Shown: piece after piece, positions 18,268 through 26,337 of the stretch
Position numbering within the stretch: the stretch's first letter is position 1
How the letters are laid out: each line of letters starts with the position of its first letter
Origin: Verrucomicrobiia bacterium
GTDB taxonomy: Bacteria > Verrucomicrobiota > Verrucomicrobiia > Limisphaerales > Fontisphaeraceae
Length of the DNA stretch: 64,000 bases
Assembly (NCBI GenBank): GCA_026414565.1
Contig: JAOAIT010000018.1
Span: 310,001 to 374,000 of the forward strand
Direction: 5' to 3'
Notes under the pieces: generated by a model
What the model was told of the DNA's origin: nothing
What the model saw: the letters and a program-made list of their open reading frames with translations, nothing else
Databases searched by the model: none
Program-made: the position numbers and the translations under genes

Positions 18268-19113
18268 TTATTTGAGCGTCTTCTTGAGGAATTGCAGGCC
18301 TTTGATGGCGATTTCCTCACGGCTGGGCTCGATTTTGCGCCAGATGGCCGCCGCCGCGGCAATGATCTTCACATCCTGCGTGAACGATTCAATTACCACC
18401 GGCCCATCATATTTCACGGCTTTCAACGCCTTGGCGATGTCCTGCCAGTCAATGTGATCATTGCCCGGCGTGCCCCGGTCGCTGCCGCAGGCATGGAGAT
18501 GCCCCAACAGGGCGCCTGCCTTACGAATGGCCTGCCCCTGGAACTTTTCCTCGATGTTCATGTGGAAGGTATCGAGGTGCAGCTTTAGCGCCGGGCTGTT
18601 CACCGCCTTGACCATTTTGAGTGCCTGGTCCACCGTGTTGATGAAATTGGTCTCAAACCGGTTCAACGGCTCCATGCATATCATCACGCCTTTGCTCTGC
18701 GCGTAACGGCACAGCTCTTTCAGGTTTTTCACCACCAACTGCCACTGGGCTTTGTAGTCCGCGGGTTCAAAGGGGCCGGTGCGTCCCACCACCGAGTACA
18801 CCGGGCCAATCACCCGGTTGGTGCCCACCGCCACCGCCTGATCCACCAGGGCTTTGAGGTAGGTCATCGCGGCTTGTTGCTCCGCTTCGCTGCCGCGAAA
18901 ATCCCGTCCCGGCCCCATGCAGGCGCACAGAGAGCAGCACTCGATGCCGGCTTTTTCCAGCTCCCGTTTGATGTGGGCGGGATCAATGTTGGCGGGTTCA
19001 TCCACCGCAATTTCCACGGCGTCGAATCCCCACTGTTTGAACTTCTTGAACAGCTTGGTGCTCTGGTTGGTGAACGGAAACGTGTACAAAAAGGTGTTGA
19101 TGCCAAATTTCAT
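18268..19113 (-). CDS. Sugar isomerase/epimerase, xylose-isomerase-like TIM barrel (tagatose/psicose 3-epimerase type)
   Basis: The 281-residue cytoplasmic protein (no signal peptide) fits the D-tagatose/D-allulose 3-epimerase branch of the AP-endonuclease-2/xylose-isomerase superfamily. The four expected metal ligands are visible: Glu in MEPLNRFETN, Asp in HLDTFHMNIEE, His in GHLHACGSDRGTPGND, and Glu in VVIESF. The GTPGNDHIDW segment is typical of epimerases acting on ketohexoses. It converges with galT across a GC hairpin and lies ~105 bp downstream of comM on the same strand. C3 epimerisation of a ketose or keto-sugar derivative is likely; the exact substrate is open. Confidence 0.85.
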   Translation of the reverse strand: MKFGINTFLYTFPFTNQSTKLFKKFKQWGFDAVEIAVDEPANIDPAHIKRELEKAGIECCSLCACMGPGRDFRGSEAEQQAAMTYLKALVDQAVAVGTNRVIGPVYSVVGRTGPFEPADYKAQWQLVVKNLKELCRYAQSKGVMICMEPLNRFETNFINTVDQALKMVKAVNSPALKLHLDTFHMNIEEKFQGQAIRKAGALLGHLHACGSDRGTPGNDHIDWQDIAKALKAVKYDGPVVIESFTQDVKIIAAAAAIWRKIEPSREEIAIKGLQFLKKTLK

Positions 19114-19218
19114 AAGCTTGTTTGCGTGTTGTTCAATGGCATGTTAAGGCCCCCTCATTGCCAGTCAAAACGATTTTCACCTCTGACGATGAAAAACCGC
19201 ACCGCTGGAGAGGACGTC

Positions 19219-20745
19219 TTATCCCCACAACTGGCGGTCCAAGTTGCGATAATTGATCGCCTCCGAAACGTGGTGCCAACCCACCTGCTCGGCTCCCTCC
19301 AAATCGGCAATGGTGCGGGACACCTTCAAAATGCGGTCATAAGCCCGCGCGCTCAAGTTCATCTGGGTCATGGCCTGTTTTAGCAACTCAAGGGTGTTTT
19401 CATCCAGGGCGCAATACTGCTTCAAATCCCGGGTGCCCATGCGGGCATTGCACGTGATGCCCCGCCCCTTGAAACGCTCCAGTTGACGCCGCCGCGCCGC
19501 CACCACCCGCGCGCGAATGGCCGCCGAGGATTCCCCCGGGCGGGCGGACGTCATTTCGCGGAATTTCACCTGCGGCACTTCGATATGCAAATCGATGCGG
19601 TCCAATAGCGGGCCGGAAATGCGCCCCAAATAATTCTGGATTTCGCGCGGCGAGCAGCGCGATTCGCCCGGCATCTTGCCATCGGGCGTGGGATTCATGG
19701 CGGCCACCAACATGAACTGGGCCGGAAAAGTCATCGTCCCCGCCGCGCGGGAAATCGTCACCTTCCCCTCCTCCATCGGCTGGCGCATCGTTTCCAACAC
19801 GCTGCGTTTGAACTCCGGCAGTTCATCCAGAAACAACACCCCATTATGGGCCAGGGATATCTCGCCGGGAGTGGGATTGACATTGCCGCCCAACAAACCC
19901 GCATCGCTGGCGGTGTGATGCGGGCTGCGAAACGGCCGCACCGTCACCAGCGCCTGGCCGGGGCGCAACAAGCCCACAATGCTGTGAATCTTGGTGGTTT
20001 CCAGGGCTTCCTCCAAGGTCAGCGGCGGCAGGATGCCCGGCAACCGCTTGGCGAGCATGGATTTGCCCGTGCCCGGCGGCCCTATCAGCAGGATGTTGTG
20101 TCCGCCTGCCGCGGCAATTTCCAGGGCCCGCTTGACGGATTCCTGTCCCTTCACCTCCGCCATGTCCAGCTCGTCCACGGGAGGTTGATCAAAGAGGTGC
20201 TCCACATTCACCTGAACCGGCGCAATCGCGGCCTGCCCCTCAATAAAACTGGCGGCTTCCCGCAGGTTTCGCACTGGGATCACCTGCAAACCTTGCACGA
20301 CCGCTGCCTCGGCCGCGTTCTCCGGCGGCACCAGCAGGGCTGTCTTGCCGGTCTGCCGGGCACAATAGGCGATGGGCAAAACCCCTTTGACCGGCCGCAC
20401 GGTGCCATCCAGAGCCAGCTCCCCCACCATCAGGAAGGCATCGGGCTTGGAGAGTTGAATCTGGCTGCTGGCGGCCAGCATGCCCACCGCAATGGGCAGG
20501 TCGAAACTGGGGCCTTCCTTTTTGACGTCAGCAGGCGCCAGATTCACCGTGACCTTGCCCAACGAAAGCCGGAAACCCGAATTTTCGAGAGCGGTAACGA
20601 CCCGATCGCGGGATTCTTTGACGGCAGCATCCGGCAGGCCCACGATGACAATGTTCATCATGTCGCCATACCCATCATTGACTTCCACCTCAACCGGATA
20701 CGCATCAATGCCCTGCACCGCCGCCGAGAAAACCTTGGAAAGCAT
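19219..20745 (-). CDS. comM: YifB/ComM-family Mg-chelatase-like AAA+ ATPase
   Basis: The 508 residues match the usual ComM/YifB length. The N-terminal Lon-protease-like domain shows [14 protein letters not shown] and VNLAPAD, followed by the Mg-chelatase AAA+ module with Walker [20 protein letters not shown] (~residue 215) and LFLDELPEF as Walker B. A C-terminal helical domain carries [19 protein letters not shown]. ComM homologues are hexameric helicases that promote branch migration during natural transformation; whether this host is competent cannot be judged here. It is the last gene of the same-strand run ilvE-mcsA-mcsB-rpoZ-smpB-epimerase-comM. Confidence 0.95.
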   Translation of the reverse strand: MLSKVFSAAVQGIDAYPVEVEVNDGYGDMMNIVIVGLPDAAVKESRDRVVTALENSGFRLSLGKVTVNLAPADVKKEGPSFDLPIAVGMLAASSQIQLSKPDAFLMVGELALDGTVRPVKGVLPIAYCARQTGKTALLVPPENAAEAAVVQGLQVIPVRNLREAASFIEGQAAIAPVQVNVEHLFDQPPVDELDMAEVKGQESVKRALEIAAAGGHNILLIGPPGTGKSMLAKRLPGILPPLTLEEALETTKIHSIVGLLRPGQALVTVRPFRSPHHTASDAGLLGGNVNPTPGEISLAHNGVLFLDELPEFKRSVLETMRQPMEEGKVTISRAAGTMTFPAQFMLVAAMNPTPDGKMPGESRCSPREIQNYLGRISGPLLDRIDLHIEVPQVKFREMTSARPGESSAAIRARVVAARRRQLERFKGRGITCNARMGTRDLKQYCALDENTLELLKQAMTQMNLSARAYDRILKVSRTIADLEGAEQVGWHHVSEAINYRNLDRQLWG

Positions 20746-20776
20746 GCCGGGATAATGCCGACACCCAGGAGCAGGG

Positions 20777-21679
20777 TCAAGAACGCCGCACGAGCATGGC
20801 AGACAAAGCGGCTTCCAATTCCGGCGCTTGAAATGAGTACCCTGCCCGTAGCAGCGCTGCCGGCCTCACGCGGGTGCTGGCCAGCAGTAATTCATCGGCC
20901 ATTTCGCCGTACAAGGCCCGCAGGAAAAACGCCGGTGCAGGCGCCCATGCGGGCCGCTGCAAAGTTCGGGCCAGCAGGCGGGTAAATTCCGCATTGGTCA
21001 CGGGCTGTGGACTCACCGCATTAACCGGCCCAGTCAAAGCAGAGTTCTCCAACGCGAATTGAATAATCCGGGCCATCTCTTCCAAGGTCAACCAGCTCCA
21101 CCACTGGCGGCCGTTGCCCAAACGCCCTCCCAGGCCCCATCGAAACCAGGGCAACATTTGCGCCAGTGCCCCGCCCTGAGGCCCAAGCACCACGCCAATG
21201 CGCAAATGCACCACACGAATCCCGGCAGCCCGCGCCGGTTCTGCGGCAGCCTCCCAGGCCTGGCAAACTTCTGCCAAAAATCCTTTACCGGCGGGGGATG
21301 TCTCCTCCAACCATTCCTCACCCCGATCCCCGTAATAACCAGTTGCCGAGGCGCACACCAGCACCTGCGGCGGGCGGCCAGCCTGGACCATGCGCTCGGC
21401 AATTAGACGCGTGCCCTGGACGCGGCTCTGGCGAATGCGCGCCTTGTGCGCCTCCGTCCAACGGTTTTGACTGGCTGCACTGTGGCCGGCCAGATGGACC
21501 ACCCCATCCACGCCCGAAAATATTGCCGGGTCCAAAAGGCCCTCCTCCGGCTGCCACGTCGCCTCCCCTTGTCCGGGCGGGCGGCGGACCAGAGCCAGCA
21601 CTTCATGACCTGCCTCGGTGAGAATTCTTCGCGCTGTGCTGCCGATGAAGCCACTGGCGCCGCTCATGATAATCTTCAT
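20777..21679 (-). CDS. TIGR01777-family (YfcH-like) NAD(P)-dependent epimerase
   Basis: The 300-residue protein begins with the Rossmann motif [10 protein letters not shown] and has the family landmarks [29 protein letters not shown] and [12 protein letters not shown]. The last two put the YxxxK region in the atypical form of this family. It ends with a short helical C-terminal domain ([11 protein letters not shown]), as in other SDR39U1/YfcH proteins. The physiological substrate of the family is unsettled. It is 19 bp downstream of smpB and 31 bp upstream of comM, so it belongs to the same transcriptional run. Confidence 0.92.
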   Translation of the reverse strand: MKIIMSGASGFIGSTARRILTEAGHEVLALVRRPPGQGEATWQPEEGLLDPAIFSGVDGVVHLAGHSAASQNRWTEAHKARIRQSRVQGTRLIAERMVQAGRPPQVLVCASATGYYGDRGEEWLEETSPAGKGFLAEVCQAWEAAAEPARAAGIRVVHLRIGVVLGPQGGALAQMLPWFRWGLGGRLGNGRQWWSWLTLEEMARIIQFALENSALTGPVNAVSPQPVTNAEFTRLLARTLQRPAWAPAPAFFLRALYGEMADELLLASTRVRPAALLRAGYSFQAPELEAALSAMLVRRS

Positions 21680-21698
21680 GAGCTCAATATAGCACGGC

Positions 21699-22157
21699 TC
21701 AAGGCCGATTCTTCAGCCGGTGCATCACTGCACGCCTCACCTGCAACTCGTCCTCCCGCCGCTTCAAATCCTCCCGCTTGTCATGCTGGACCTTGCCCTT
21801 GCCCAGCGCCAGGGTTACCTTGACCCGGTTTTTCTTCCAATGGAAATCCAGGGGGATGAGCGCATGACCTTTTACCGCGGCCTGCTGGGCAAGTTTACGA
21901 ATTTCGGAGCGATGGAGCAGAAGTTTCCGCCGCGCCTTGGGGTCATGATTATGCCGGTTGCCAAATGAATACTCATCAATGTGGGCGTTGTACAACCATA
22001 CCTCCCCGTTTTCCACCCGCGCAAAAGCATCACGGATTTGCCCCCGGCCCGCCCGCAAAGACTTCACCTCCGTCCCCCGCAGCACCAGCCCGGCCTCGAC
22101 GGTTTCGAGGATGTGATAATCCCGTCGGGCAGTGGGGTTGGTCAGGATAGTGGACAT
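21699..22157 (-). CDS. smpB: tmRNA-binding protein SmpB
   Basis: SmpB binds tmRNA and delivers it to stalled ribosomes. The 152 residues show the oligonucleotide-binding core: DYHILETVEAGLVLRGTEVKSLRAG, YNAHIDEYSFGN, KRRKLLLH-like KARRKLLLHRSEI, and ALGKGKVQHDKREDLKRRE, followed by the basic C-terminal tail. Two features stand out upstream. A palindromic hairpin ends in seven U residues immediately before the ATG, and no Shine-Dalgarno sequence can fit between them. The N-terminal alignment with other SmpB proteins still supports this start. Confidence 0.96.
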   Translation of the reverse strand: MSTILTNPTARRDYHILETVEAGLVLRGTEVKSLRAGRGQIRDAFARVENGEVWLYNAHIDEYSFGNRHNHDPKARRKLLLHRSEIRKLAQQAAVKGHALIPLDFHWKKNRVKVTLALGKGKVQHDKREDLKRREDELQVRRAVMHRLKNRP

Positions 22158-22186
22158 AAAAAAAGCCAGAAGGCCGGCCTTCTGGC
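22158..22186 (-). terminator. Rho-independent terminator of rpoZ, abutting the smpB start codon
   Basis: Positions 22165-22186 are a perfect 22-nt palindrome. On the minus strand it is followed directly by seven T residues (22164 down to 22158) and then the smpB ATG at 22157. The structure is a textbook intrinsic terminator for rpoZ transcripts and would limit read-through into smpB. Confidence 0.75.
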
Positions 22187-22214
22187 GGGGGTGCCAGCCA
22201 GCGGCTGGCCTTCT
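22168..22214 (-). promoter_or_regulatory. Possible attenuator: competing hairpins in the rpoZ-smpB gap
   Basis: On the minus strand AGAAGGCC occurs twice (22214-22207 and 22183-22176) and its complement GGCCTTCT once (22175-22168). The complement can pair with the near copy, forming the terminator, or with the far copy, which would disrupt it. A second hairpin (arms 22193-22199 and 22203-22209) overlaps the far copy. The arrangement resembles an attenuator, but no ligand domain or leader peptide was recognised and chance repetition is possible. Confidence 0.3.
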
Positions 22215-22226
22215 CTAGCAAAGGTT

Positions 22227-22508
22227 TCAGCTCTTGCGCCGCCGGCGTCCCGAGCCGCCCCCCGTGGTCGTCGGTGTTGTTGAGCCCACCAAAACATCGG
22301 TGGACAGCGGTAATTCATAAGACAGTTTGTCCTCAATGATTTCACGCAGAGCAATATCCACCGGGCTGAGATTGGCGGTGTCCGACACCAGGGGACGACT
22401 GGCCGCTCCGACGGAATTGAGCTGCCGTACCCGCTTGGAAACGACGTTGACCAAAATATTTGGGTTTTTAACTTTCTCCAGCGCCTTTTTGAACAATTCC
22501 AAATTCAT
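22227..22508 (-). CDS. rpoZ: RNA polymerase omega subunit
   Basis: This 93-residue protein matches RpoZ, the small subunit that wraps the beta' C-terminus and aids RNA polymerase assembly. The conserved N-terminal half is present (LVNVVSKRVRQLN, where other omegas have VxxAxxRAxQL, then PVDIALREIIEDKLSYE), followed by a low-complexity Thr/Gly-rich tail ending in GRRRRKS. It lies downstream of mcsB after a 111-bp AT-rich gap and is followed by an intrinsic terminator, so it may have its own promoter in that gap. Confidence 0.9.
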   Translation of the reverse strand: MNLELFKKALEKVKNPNILVNVVSKRVRQLNSVGAASRPLVSDTANLSPVDIALREIIEDKLSYELPLSTDVLVGSTTPTTTGGGSGRRRRKS

Positions 22509-22619
22509 AAATCATCACATCCAACCAATTAAGTCTTTTACTATGATGAATAATCAGGCAAGAGGCAAAAACTTTTTTTAAATACGTAACCACTTCACCC
22601 ACAACAGGATACGAAAGTT

Positions 22620-23714
22620 TTAGGCGGCCGCAGAGGGTGGAGGCGGTTTGCTGAGAGGACGTTTCACCGCCGCCAGGCTTTCCCGGAGCATATCGGCGCG
22701 CAGGATGTCCCTTTCGTCGGCACTTAGCTTTTCTGAATGGCGCTGCTGCAAATGCCCCGGTTGCGTAACTAAAAACATTTCGTCCACCAAAGCCCGGTCG
22801 GTGCCCGGAAAAAGTCCCAGGTCCATGCCCAGCTTCAACAAGGAAAGCAGGTTCATGGTTTCCTTGGAGCTGATGCTGTGCGCATTGGCCAGGATGCCGT
22901 AGGCCCGTCCGATATGATTCAACACCACCTTCGGTTTTTTCTCCATGAGCACCGCCCGGGCATTTTCCTCGTGCATGATGATTTGGGCGATGACCTTTTC
23001 CAACCGGGCCAGGATGCGGGCCTCATCTTCGCCAAGGGTCATCTGATTCGAGACTTGAAACACATTGCCCAAGGCCTCAGTGCCTTCCCCGTAAAGGCCA
23101 CGAACCGCCAATCCCAGTTTGTTCACCGACTGGATGATCTGGCCGATCTGCTCGTTTAACACCAGACCCGGCAGGTGCAGCATGGCGCTCACGCGGATGC
23201 CCGTGCCCAGATTGGTGGGACACGCCGTTAAATAACCCAGCTTCCGGTCAAAGGCGTAATCCACAAGCTCTTCCAATTCACTATCAAAGCGGTCAATGAC
23301 TTCCCAGGCCCGTTGCAGTTGCAGGCCGGGCAGCAGCGCCTGCATGCGGAGATGGTCCTCTTCATTGATCATGACCGCGATGACTTCATCCCGGCTCAAC
23401 ACCAGACCGCTGCCGGCCCCCTTGGAGGCATGCTCGCGACTGATCAGATGCCGCTCCACCAGAATCTGTTTTTCCAGGGGCGTCAGCTCTTCCATGGTTT
23501 CGGCAAAGGCGCCGGTCATGGAGGCCAGCGACATCACCGCCGGCTGGATTATTTCCAAGGCGCGGAGGCGATCCGGCTTTTTGCCATGATTGGGAAAGGG
23601 GATGTCCCGCAAATTGCGCGCCAGCCGCACACGACTCGAGGAAACGATACGGTCCTGAGGCCCGCGCCGGCGGGCCGATTCGGTGGCCGGGCTTAAAAAC
23701 TCGTGCAGCTTCAT
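22620..23714 (-). CDS. mcsB: Protein arginine kinase McsB
   Basis: McsB transfers phosphate from ATP to arginine side chains; in Bacillus this marks proteins for ClpCP degradation and inactivates CtsR. The 364 residues cover the phosphagen-kinase fold: SSSRVRLARNL near residue 25, NEEDHLRMQ near 117, and the guanido-kinase Cys loop as CPTNLGTGIR near 167. RDILRA near residue 340 matches the RDxxRA motif of the phospho-arginine allosteric site described for McsB, which separates it from ordinary creatine/arginine kinases. Its ATG overlaps the mcsA stop as ATGA. CtsR and ClpC, the Bacillus partners, are not in the window. Confidence 0.95.
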   Translation of the reverse strand: MKLHEFLSPATESARRRGPQDRIVSSSRVRLARNLRDIPFPNHGKKPDRLRALEIIQPAVMSLASMTGAFAETMEELTPLEKQILVERHLISREHASKGAGSGLVLSRDEVIAVMINEEDHLRMQALLPGLQLQRAWEVIDRFDSELEELVDYAFDRKLGYLTACPTNLGTGIRVSAMLHLPGLVLNEQIGQIIQSVNKLGLAVRGLYGEGTEALGNVFQVSNQMTLGEDEARILARLEKVIAQIIMHEENARAVLMEKKPKVVLNHIGRAYGILANAHSISSKETMNLLSLLKLGMDLGLFPGTDRALVDEMFLVTQPGHLQQRHSEKLSADERDILRADMLRESLAAVKRPLSKPPPPSAAA

Positions 23715-24232
23715 TCCCCGCTCCTCCGGCTGGCGGCTTTGGCCTTCAAGGCCTTGATCTCATCGCGCAACTGGGCGGCCAGTTCAAAATCTTCCTGCGC
23801 CACCGCCTGCTCCAGCCGCTGGCTCAACTGGCGGATTTGCTCGGTCACATCCACCTTCGGTGCAGCGGCCTCCTGCAGGCGCCGCGGCACCTTGCCGGTA
23901 TGCCGCACCCCCCGATGCATGGTGCGCAGCAGGTCTTCCAGTCCCGGCCCAAACACCTGATAGCACATGGCACACCCCATACGCCCGAGCTTCTTGAAGT
24001 CCGCCTGGGTAAAACCACATTGCGGACAGACCAGCTCTTCCGGCCCCGGACCGGACACCTCGTCGGCCGCTCCCAGGCCCAACAACATGTCCGCGAGTTT
24101 GAAATTACTGGGCGCATCCACCTTGTGCTCCTTGGCGCAGTCTTCGCACAAATCCAGCTTGTGCATCTTGTTGCCCTCAATCTGGGTGATGTGCACGGTC
24201 GCCGGCTTTTTCTTGCAAAGGGAGCAAAGCAT
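23711..24232 (-). CDS. mcsA: McsA-type activator of McsB with UvrB/UvrC motif
   Basis: McsA is a zinc-binding adaptor that activates the McsB kinase. The 173 residues contain four CxxC pairs (CSLC, CEDC, CPQC, CAMC), consistent with two zinc-binding modules. The rest of the family pattern is also present: GPGLEDLLRTMHRG and a C-terminal UvrB/UvrC helix pair (LEQAVAQEDFELAAQLRDEIKAL). The ATG at 24232 starts exactly at MLCSLCKKKPA as in homologues; longer upstream frames are not supported. It overlaps mcsB by 4 bp and lies 20 bp downstream of ilvE. Confidence 0.93.
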   Translation of the reverse strand: MLCSLCKKKPATVHITQIEGNKMHKLDLCEDCAKEHKVDAPSNFKLADMLLGLGAADEVSGPGPEELVCPQCGFTQADFKKLGRMGCAMCYQVFGPGLEDLLRTMHRGVRHTGKVPRRLQEAAAPKVDVTEQIRQLSQRLEQAVAQEDFELAAQLRDEIKALKAKAASRRSGE

Positions 24233-24252
24233 GGCCGCAGGGTTTTGTTGGG

Positions 24253-25119
24253 TTAAATTGGCTCGCCGGACACCCGCGTCAACGCGTGATACCGCTGGAT
24301 CAAGTCCCGCGTCACCGGCCCCGGCCGCCCCTGGCCAATGACTCGTCCGTCTATGCGGGTCACGGGTATGATTTCCGCCCCGGTGCCCGTCAGGAAACAC
24401 TCGTCGGCGATATAAAGATCATAGCGCGTCAAATTAATCTCGGCGGTGGGGATCCCCCGCTCGCGCGCCAAATCCAACACTGTGTTGCGCGTAATCCCAT
24501 ACAGCGCTCCCGCCGAGAGAGGCGGGGTATATAGCTGCCCCTGTCGCACGATGAAAATATTATCCCCCGTGCACTCCGCCACGAAGCCTTCCTGATTCAA
24601 CATGATGGCCTCTTCCACGCCGGCATTATTGGCCTCGATCTTGGCCAGAATATTATTGAGGTAATTCAGCGATTTGATCGCTGGATTCACGGCATTGACC
24701 AGATTGCGGGTGGTGGGCACCGTCACAATCGCCATCCCCTGCTCATACAGCTCGGGCGGATATAACTGAATTTTGCCGGCGATGATGATCACCGAGGGCC
24801 GCTTGCAACGGTTGGGATTCAACCCCAGCGTGCCCACGCCACGAGTCACCACCAGGCGGATGTAGCCATCCCGGCAACGATTCTTACGGCAGGTTTCCAA
24901 AACGGCTTCCGTCATCTCTGCTGGCGTCATGGGGATATCCAAGAGGATGGCCTTTGCCGACCAATACAGGCGCTCGATATGTTCTTTGAGTTTGAACACC
25001 CGCCCATGATACGCCCGAATGCCCTCAAAAACCCCGTCCCCGTAAAGCAAACCGTGATCAAAGACGCTGACCTTGGCGTCCTTCTCATTATAGTATTTAC
25101 CATCAATGTAAACTTTCAT
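24253..25119 (-). CDS. ilvE: Branched-chain amino acid aminotransferase (PLP fold type IV)
   Basis: IlvE interconverts Leu/Ile/Val and their 2-oxo acids using glutamate/2-oxoglutarate. The 288 residues carry the class-IV hallmarks: DHGLLYGDGVFEGIRAY near residue 22, the PLP-binding Lys in AIKSLNYLNNILAK near 158, EGFVAECTGDNIFIV near 193, and ECFLTGTGAEIIPV near 250. These strongly favour a BCAT over D-amino-acid transaminase or ADC lyase. The ATG at 25119 (MKVYIDGKYY) is preferred over an in-frame TTG two codons upstream. It heads the minus-strand run that continues with mcsA and mcsB. Confidence 0.93.
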   Translation of the reverse strand: MKVYIDGKYYNEKDAKVSVFDHGLLYGDGVFEGIRAYHGRVFKLKEHIERLYWSAKAILLDIPMTPAEMTEAVLETCRKNRCRDGYIRLVVTRGVGTLGLNPNRCKRPSVIIIAGKIQLYPPELYEQGMAIVTVPTTRNLVNAVNPAIKSLNYLNNILAKIEANNAGVEEAIMLNQEGFVAECTGDNIFIVRQGQLYTPPLSAGALYGITRNTVLDLARERGIPTAEINLTRYDLYIADECFLTGTGAEIIPVTRIDGRVIGQGRPGPVTRDLIQRYHALTRVSGEPI

Positions 25120-25260
25120 GCGCAACTGGCCCTGACCCTACGCCAACCCTGCCGCCCACGCAAGCGGGAACACATCGGCGCCCGCTGGGGAGCCGTCCCA
25201 CGCGCTGAAAAATCCACTTGCAGAATGCGCCGGTACTGAGGATATTTTCTCCTGACGGGT

Positions 25261-25345
25261 GCGCATATGGCGGAATTGGCAGACGCGCTACTTTGAGGTG
25301 GTAGTGGGGTAACCCGTGCAGGTTCAAGTCCTGCTATGCGCACCA
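25261..25345 (+). tRNA. tRNA-Leu(GAG)
   Basis: An 85-nt class II tRNA. The acceptor arms GCGCATA (25261-25267) and TATGCGC (25335-25341) pair fully. The anticodon stem CTACT/GGTAG encloses the loop TTGAGGT, giving anticodon GAG. A long variable arm (TGGGGTAACCCGT region) and a T arm GCAGGTTCAAGTCCTGC follow. The 3' CCA is encoded (25343-25345) and a short T-rich stretch lies just beyond. It would decode CUC/CUU. Confidence 0.96.
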
Positions 25346-25455
25346 TCTTTTTAGCATTCAAGGATGTTCCCTAAGCCCAGCTTGGCAACGACATTCAGTT
25401 GCACCCCCCAAAAGCTGCCATTATGTTTGTACTCGTGAAGACTCGCATTGTGTCC

Positions 25456-26175
25456 ATGCAATCACTAAAATTAGCGATACTGGCCGGCGGACTGGCGGCG
25501 GGCCTCGCCACTCCATGCCCCGCGGCAGATATTGTGGGCAAAGTCACTTTGAAGGGCACTCCCCCCGCGGAAAAGCCGCTGCCCATCAGCAAAAGCGATC
25601 CCACCTGCGGCAAAGTGGCCCGTCCGGATGCCACGACACGCTTTTATGTCGTTGGGAAGGATGGGGCTCTCGCCGACGTGGTGGTTTACATCAGCAAGGG
25701 CCTGCCACCGGGTAAAACGTACCCCGTGCCGGACACGCCGGTGGTCATTGACCAAAAGGGGTGCGAATTTGTCCCTTACATCACCGCCGCCATGGCCCGG
25801 CAAAAAGTGCATATCAAAAACTCGGATCCTTTTCTGCACAATGTCAACCATGCCCCCACCCCGGACGTGCAGAAACGCCCGCAAAATGTGGCTCAACTTG
25901 CCAATGGTCCCATCATCGAGAGATCCTTTGAAAAGACCGATGAGCTGCTGGTGCGGTTCAAATGCGATGTCCATCCCTGGATGTTTGCCTACGTGGCCAT
26001 CTTTGATCATCCCTACTTCGCGGTCACCGGCGAAGACGGCACCTTCAAAATCCGCAATGTGCCTCCGGGCACCTATACCGTGGAAGTCTTTCACCGCAAG
26101 GCCGGCAAACTGGCCAAAGAGGTAACCGTCGCAGAACAAGACCAGACGGTTAACTTTGAGCTGACAGCCAAATAA
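25456..26175 (+). CDS. Secreted cupredoxin-like protein with carboxypeptidase-regulatory-like domain
   Basis: The 239-residue protein starts at the ATG at 25456, giving a compact signal peptide (LAILAGGLAAGLATPCPA); an ATG at 25423 is an alternative. The middle section looks like a blue-copper beta-sandwich: a His in PFLHNVNH and then the spaced set Cys-x-x-His-x-x-Met in CDVHPWMFA, the order of plastocyanin-type type-1 copper ligands. The C-terminus is a short beta-sandwich (GEDGTFKIRNVPPGTYTVEVFH) typical of carboxypeptidase-regulatory-like domains. A periplasmic electron carrier or copper-binding role is inferred. An intrinsic terminator follows. Confidence 0.75.
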   Translation: MQSLKLAILAGGLAAGLATPCPAADIVGKVTLKGTPPAEKPLPISKSDPTCGKVARPDATTRFYVVGKDGALADVVVYISKGLPPGKTYPVPDTPVVIDQKGCEFVPYITAAMARQKVHIKNSDPFLHNVNHAPTPDVQKRPQNVAQLANGPIIERSFEKTDELLVRFKCDVHPWMFAYVAIFDHPYFAVTGEDGTFKIRNVPPGTYTVEVFHRKAGKLAKEVTVAEQDQTVNFELTAK

Positions 26176-26243
26176 GCCTCGCCCAAGAGTAGATACCACG
26201 GATAGTCGGCGGGGGCCTTGTTGCTGGGTAAGAGCCAAAAATA

Positions 26244-26294
26244 CTCCTTTGCGTCAGCGGGCAGCCCGCGAAGGAGAGCATTTTTTAATTTTTT
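26244..26294 (+). terminator. Intrinsic terminator downstream of the cupredoxin-like gene
   Basis: CTCCTTTGCG (26244-26253) pairs with CGCGAAGGAG (26267-26276), with one G-U pair. A second internal stem GCGGG/CCCGC is an alternative fold. A T-rich tract with runs of six and eight T residues begins at 26281. Confidence 0.65.
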
Positions 26295-26337
26295 TTGCAT
26301 AAAAATGCCTCTTAGGTAGTCTAATCCAACGAATACT

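Noticed and set aside
22165-22186. Perfect palindrome as a mobile-element end or recombination site
   Set aside because: It is adjacent to a U-tract on the strand of rpoZ and there is no transposase or target duplication nearby; a terminator explains it.
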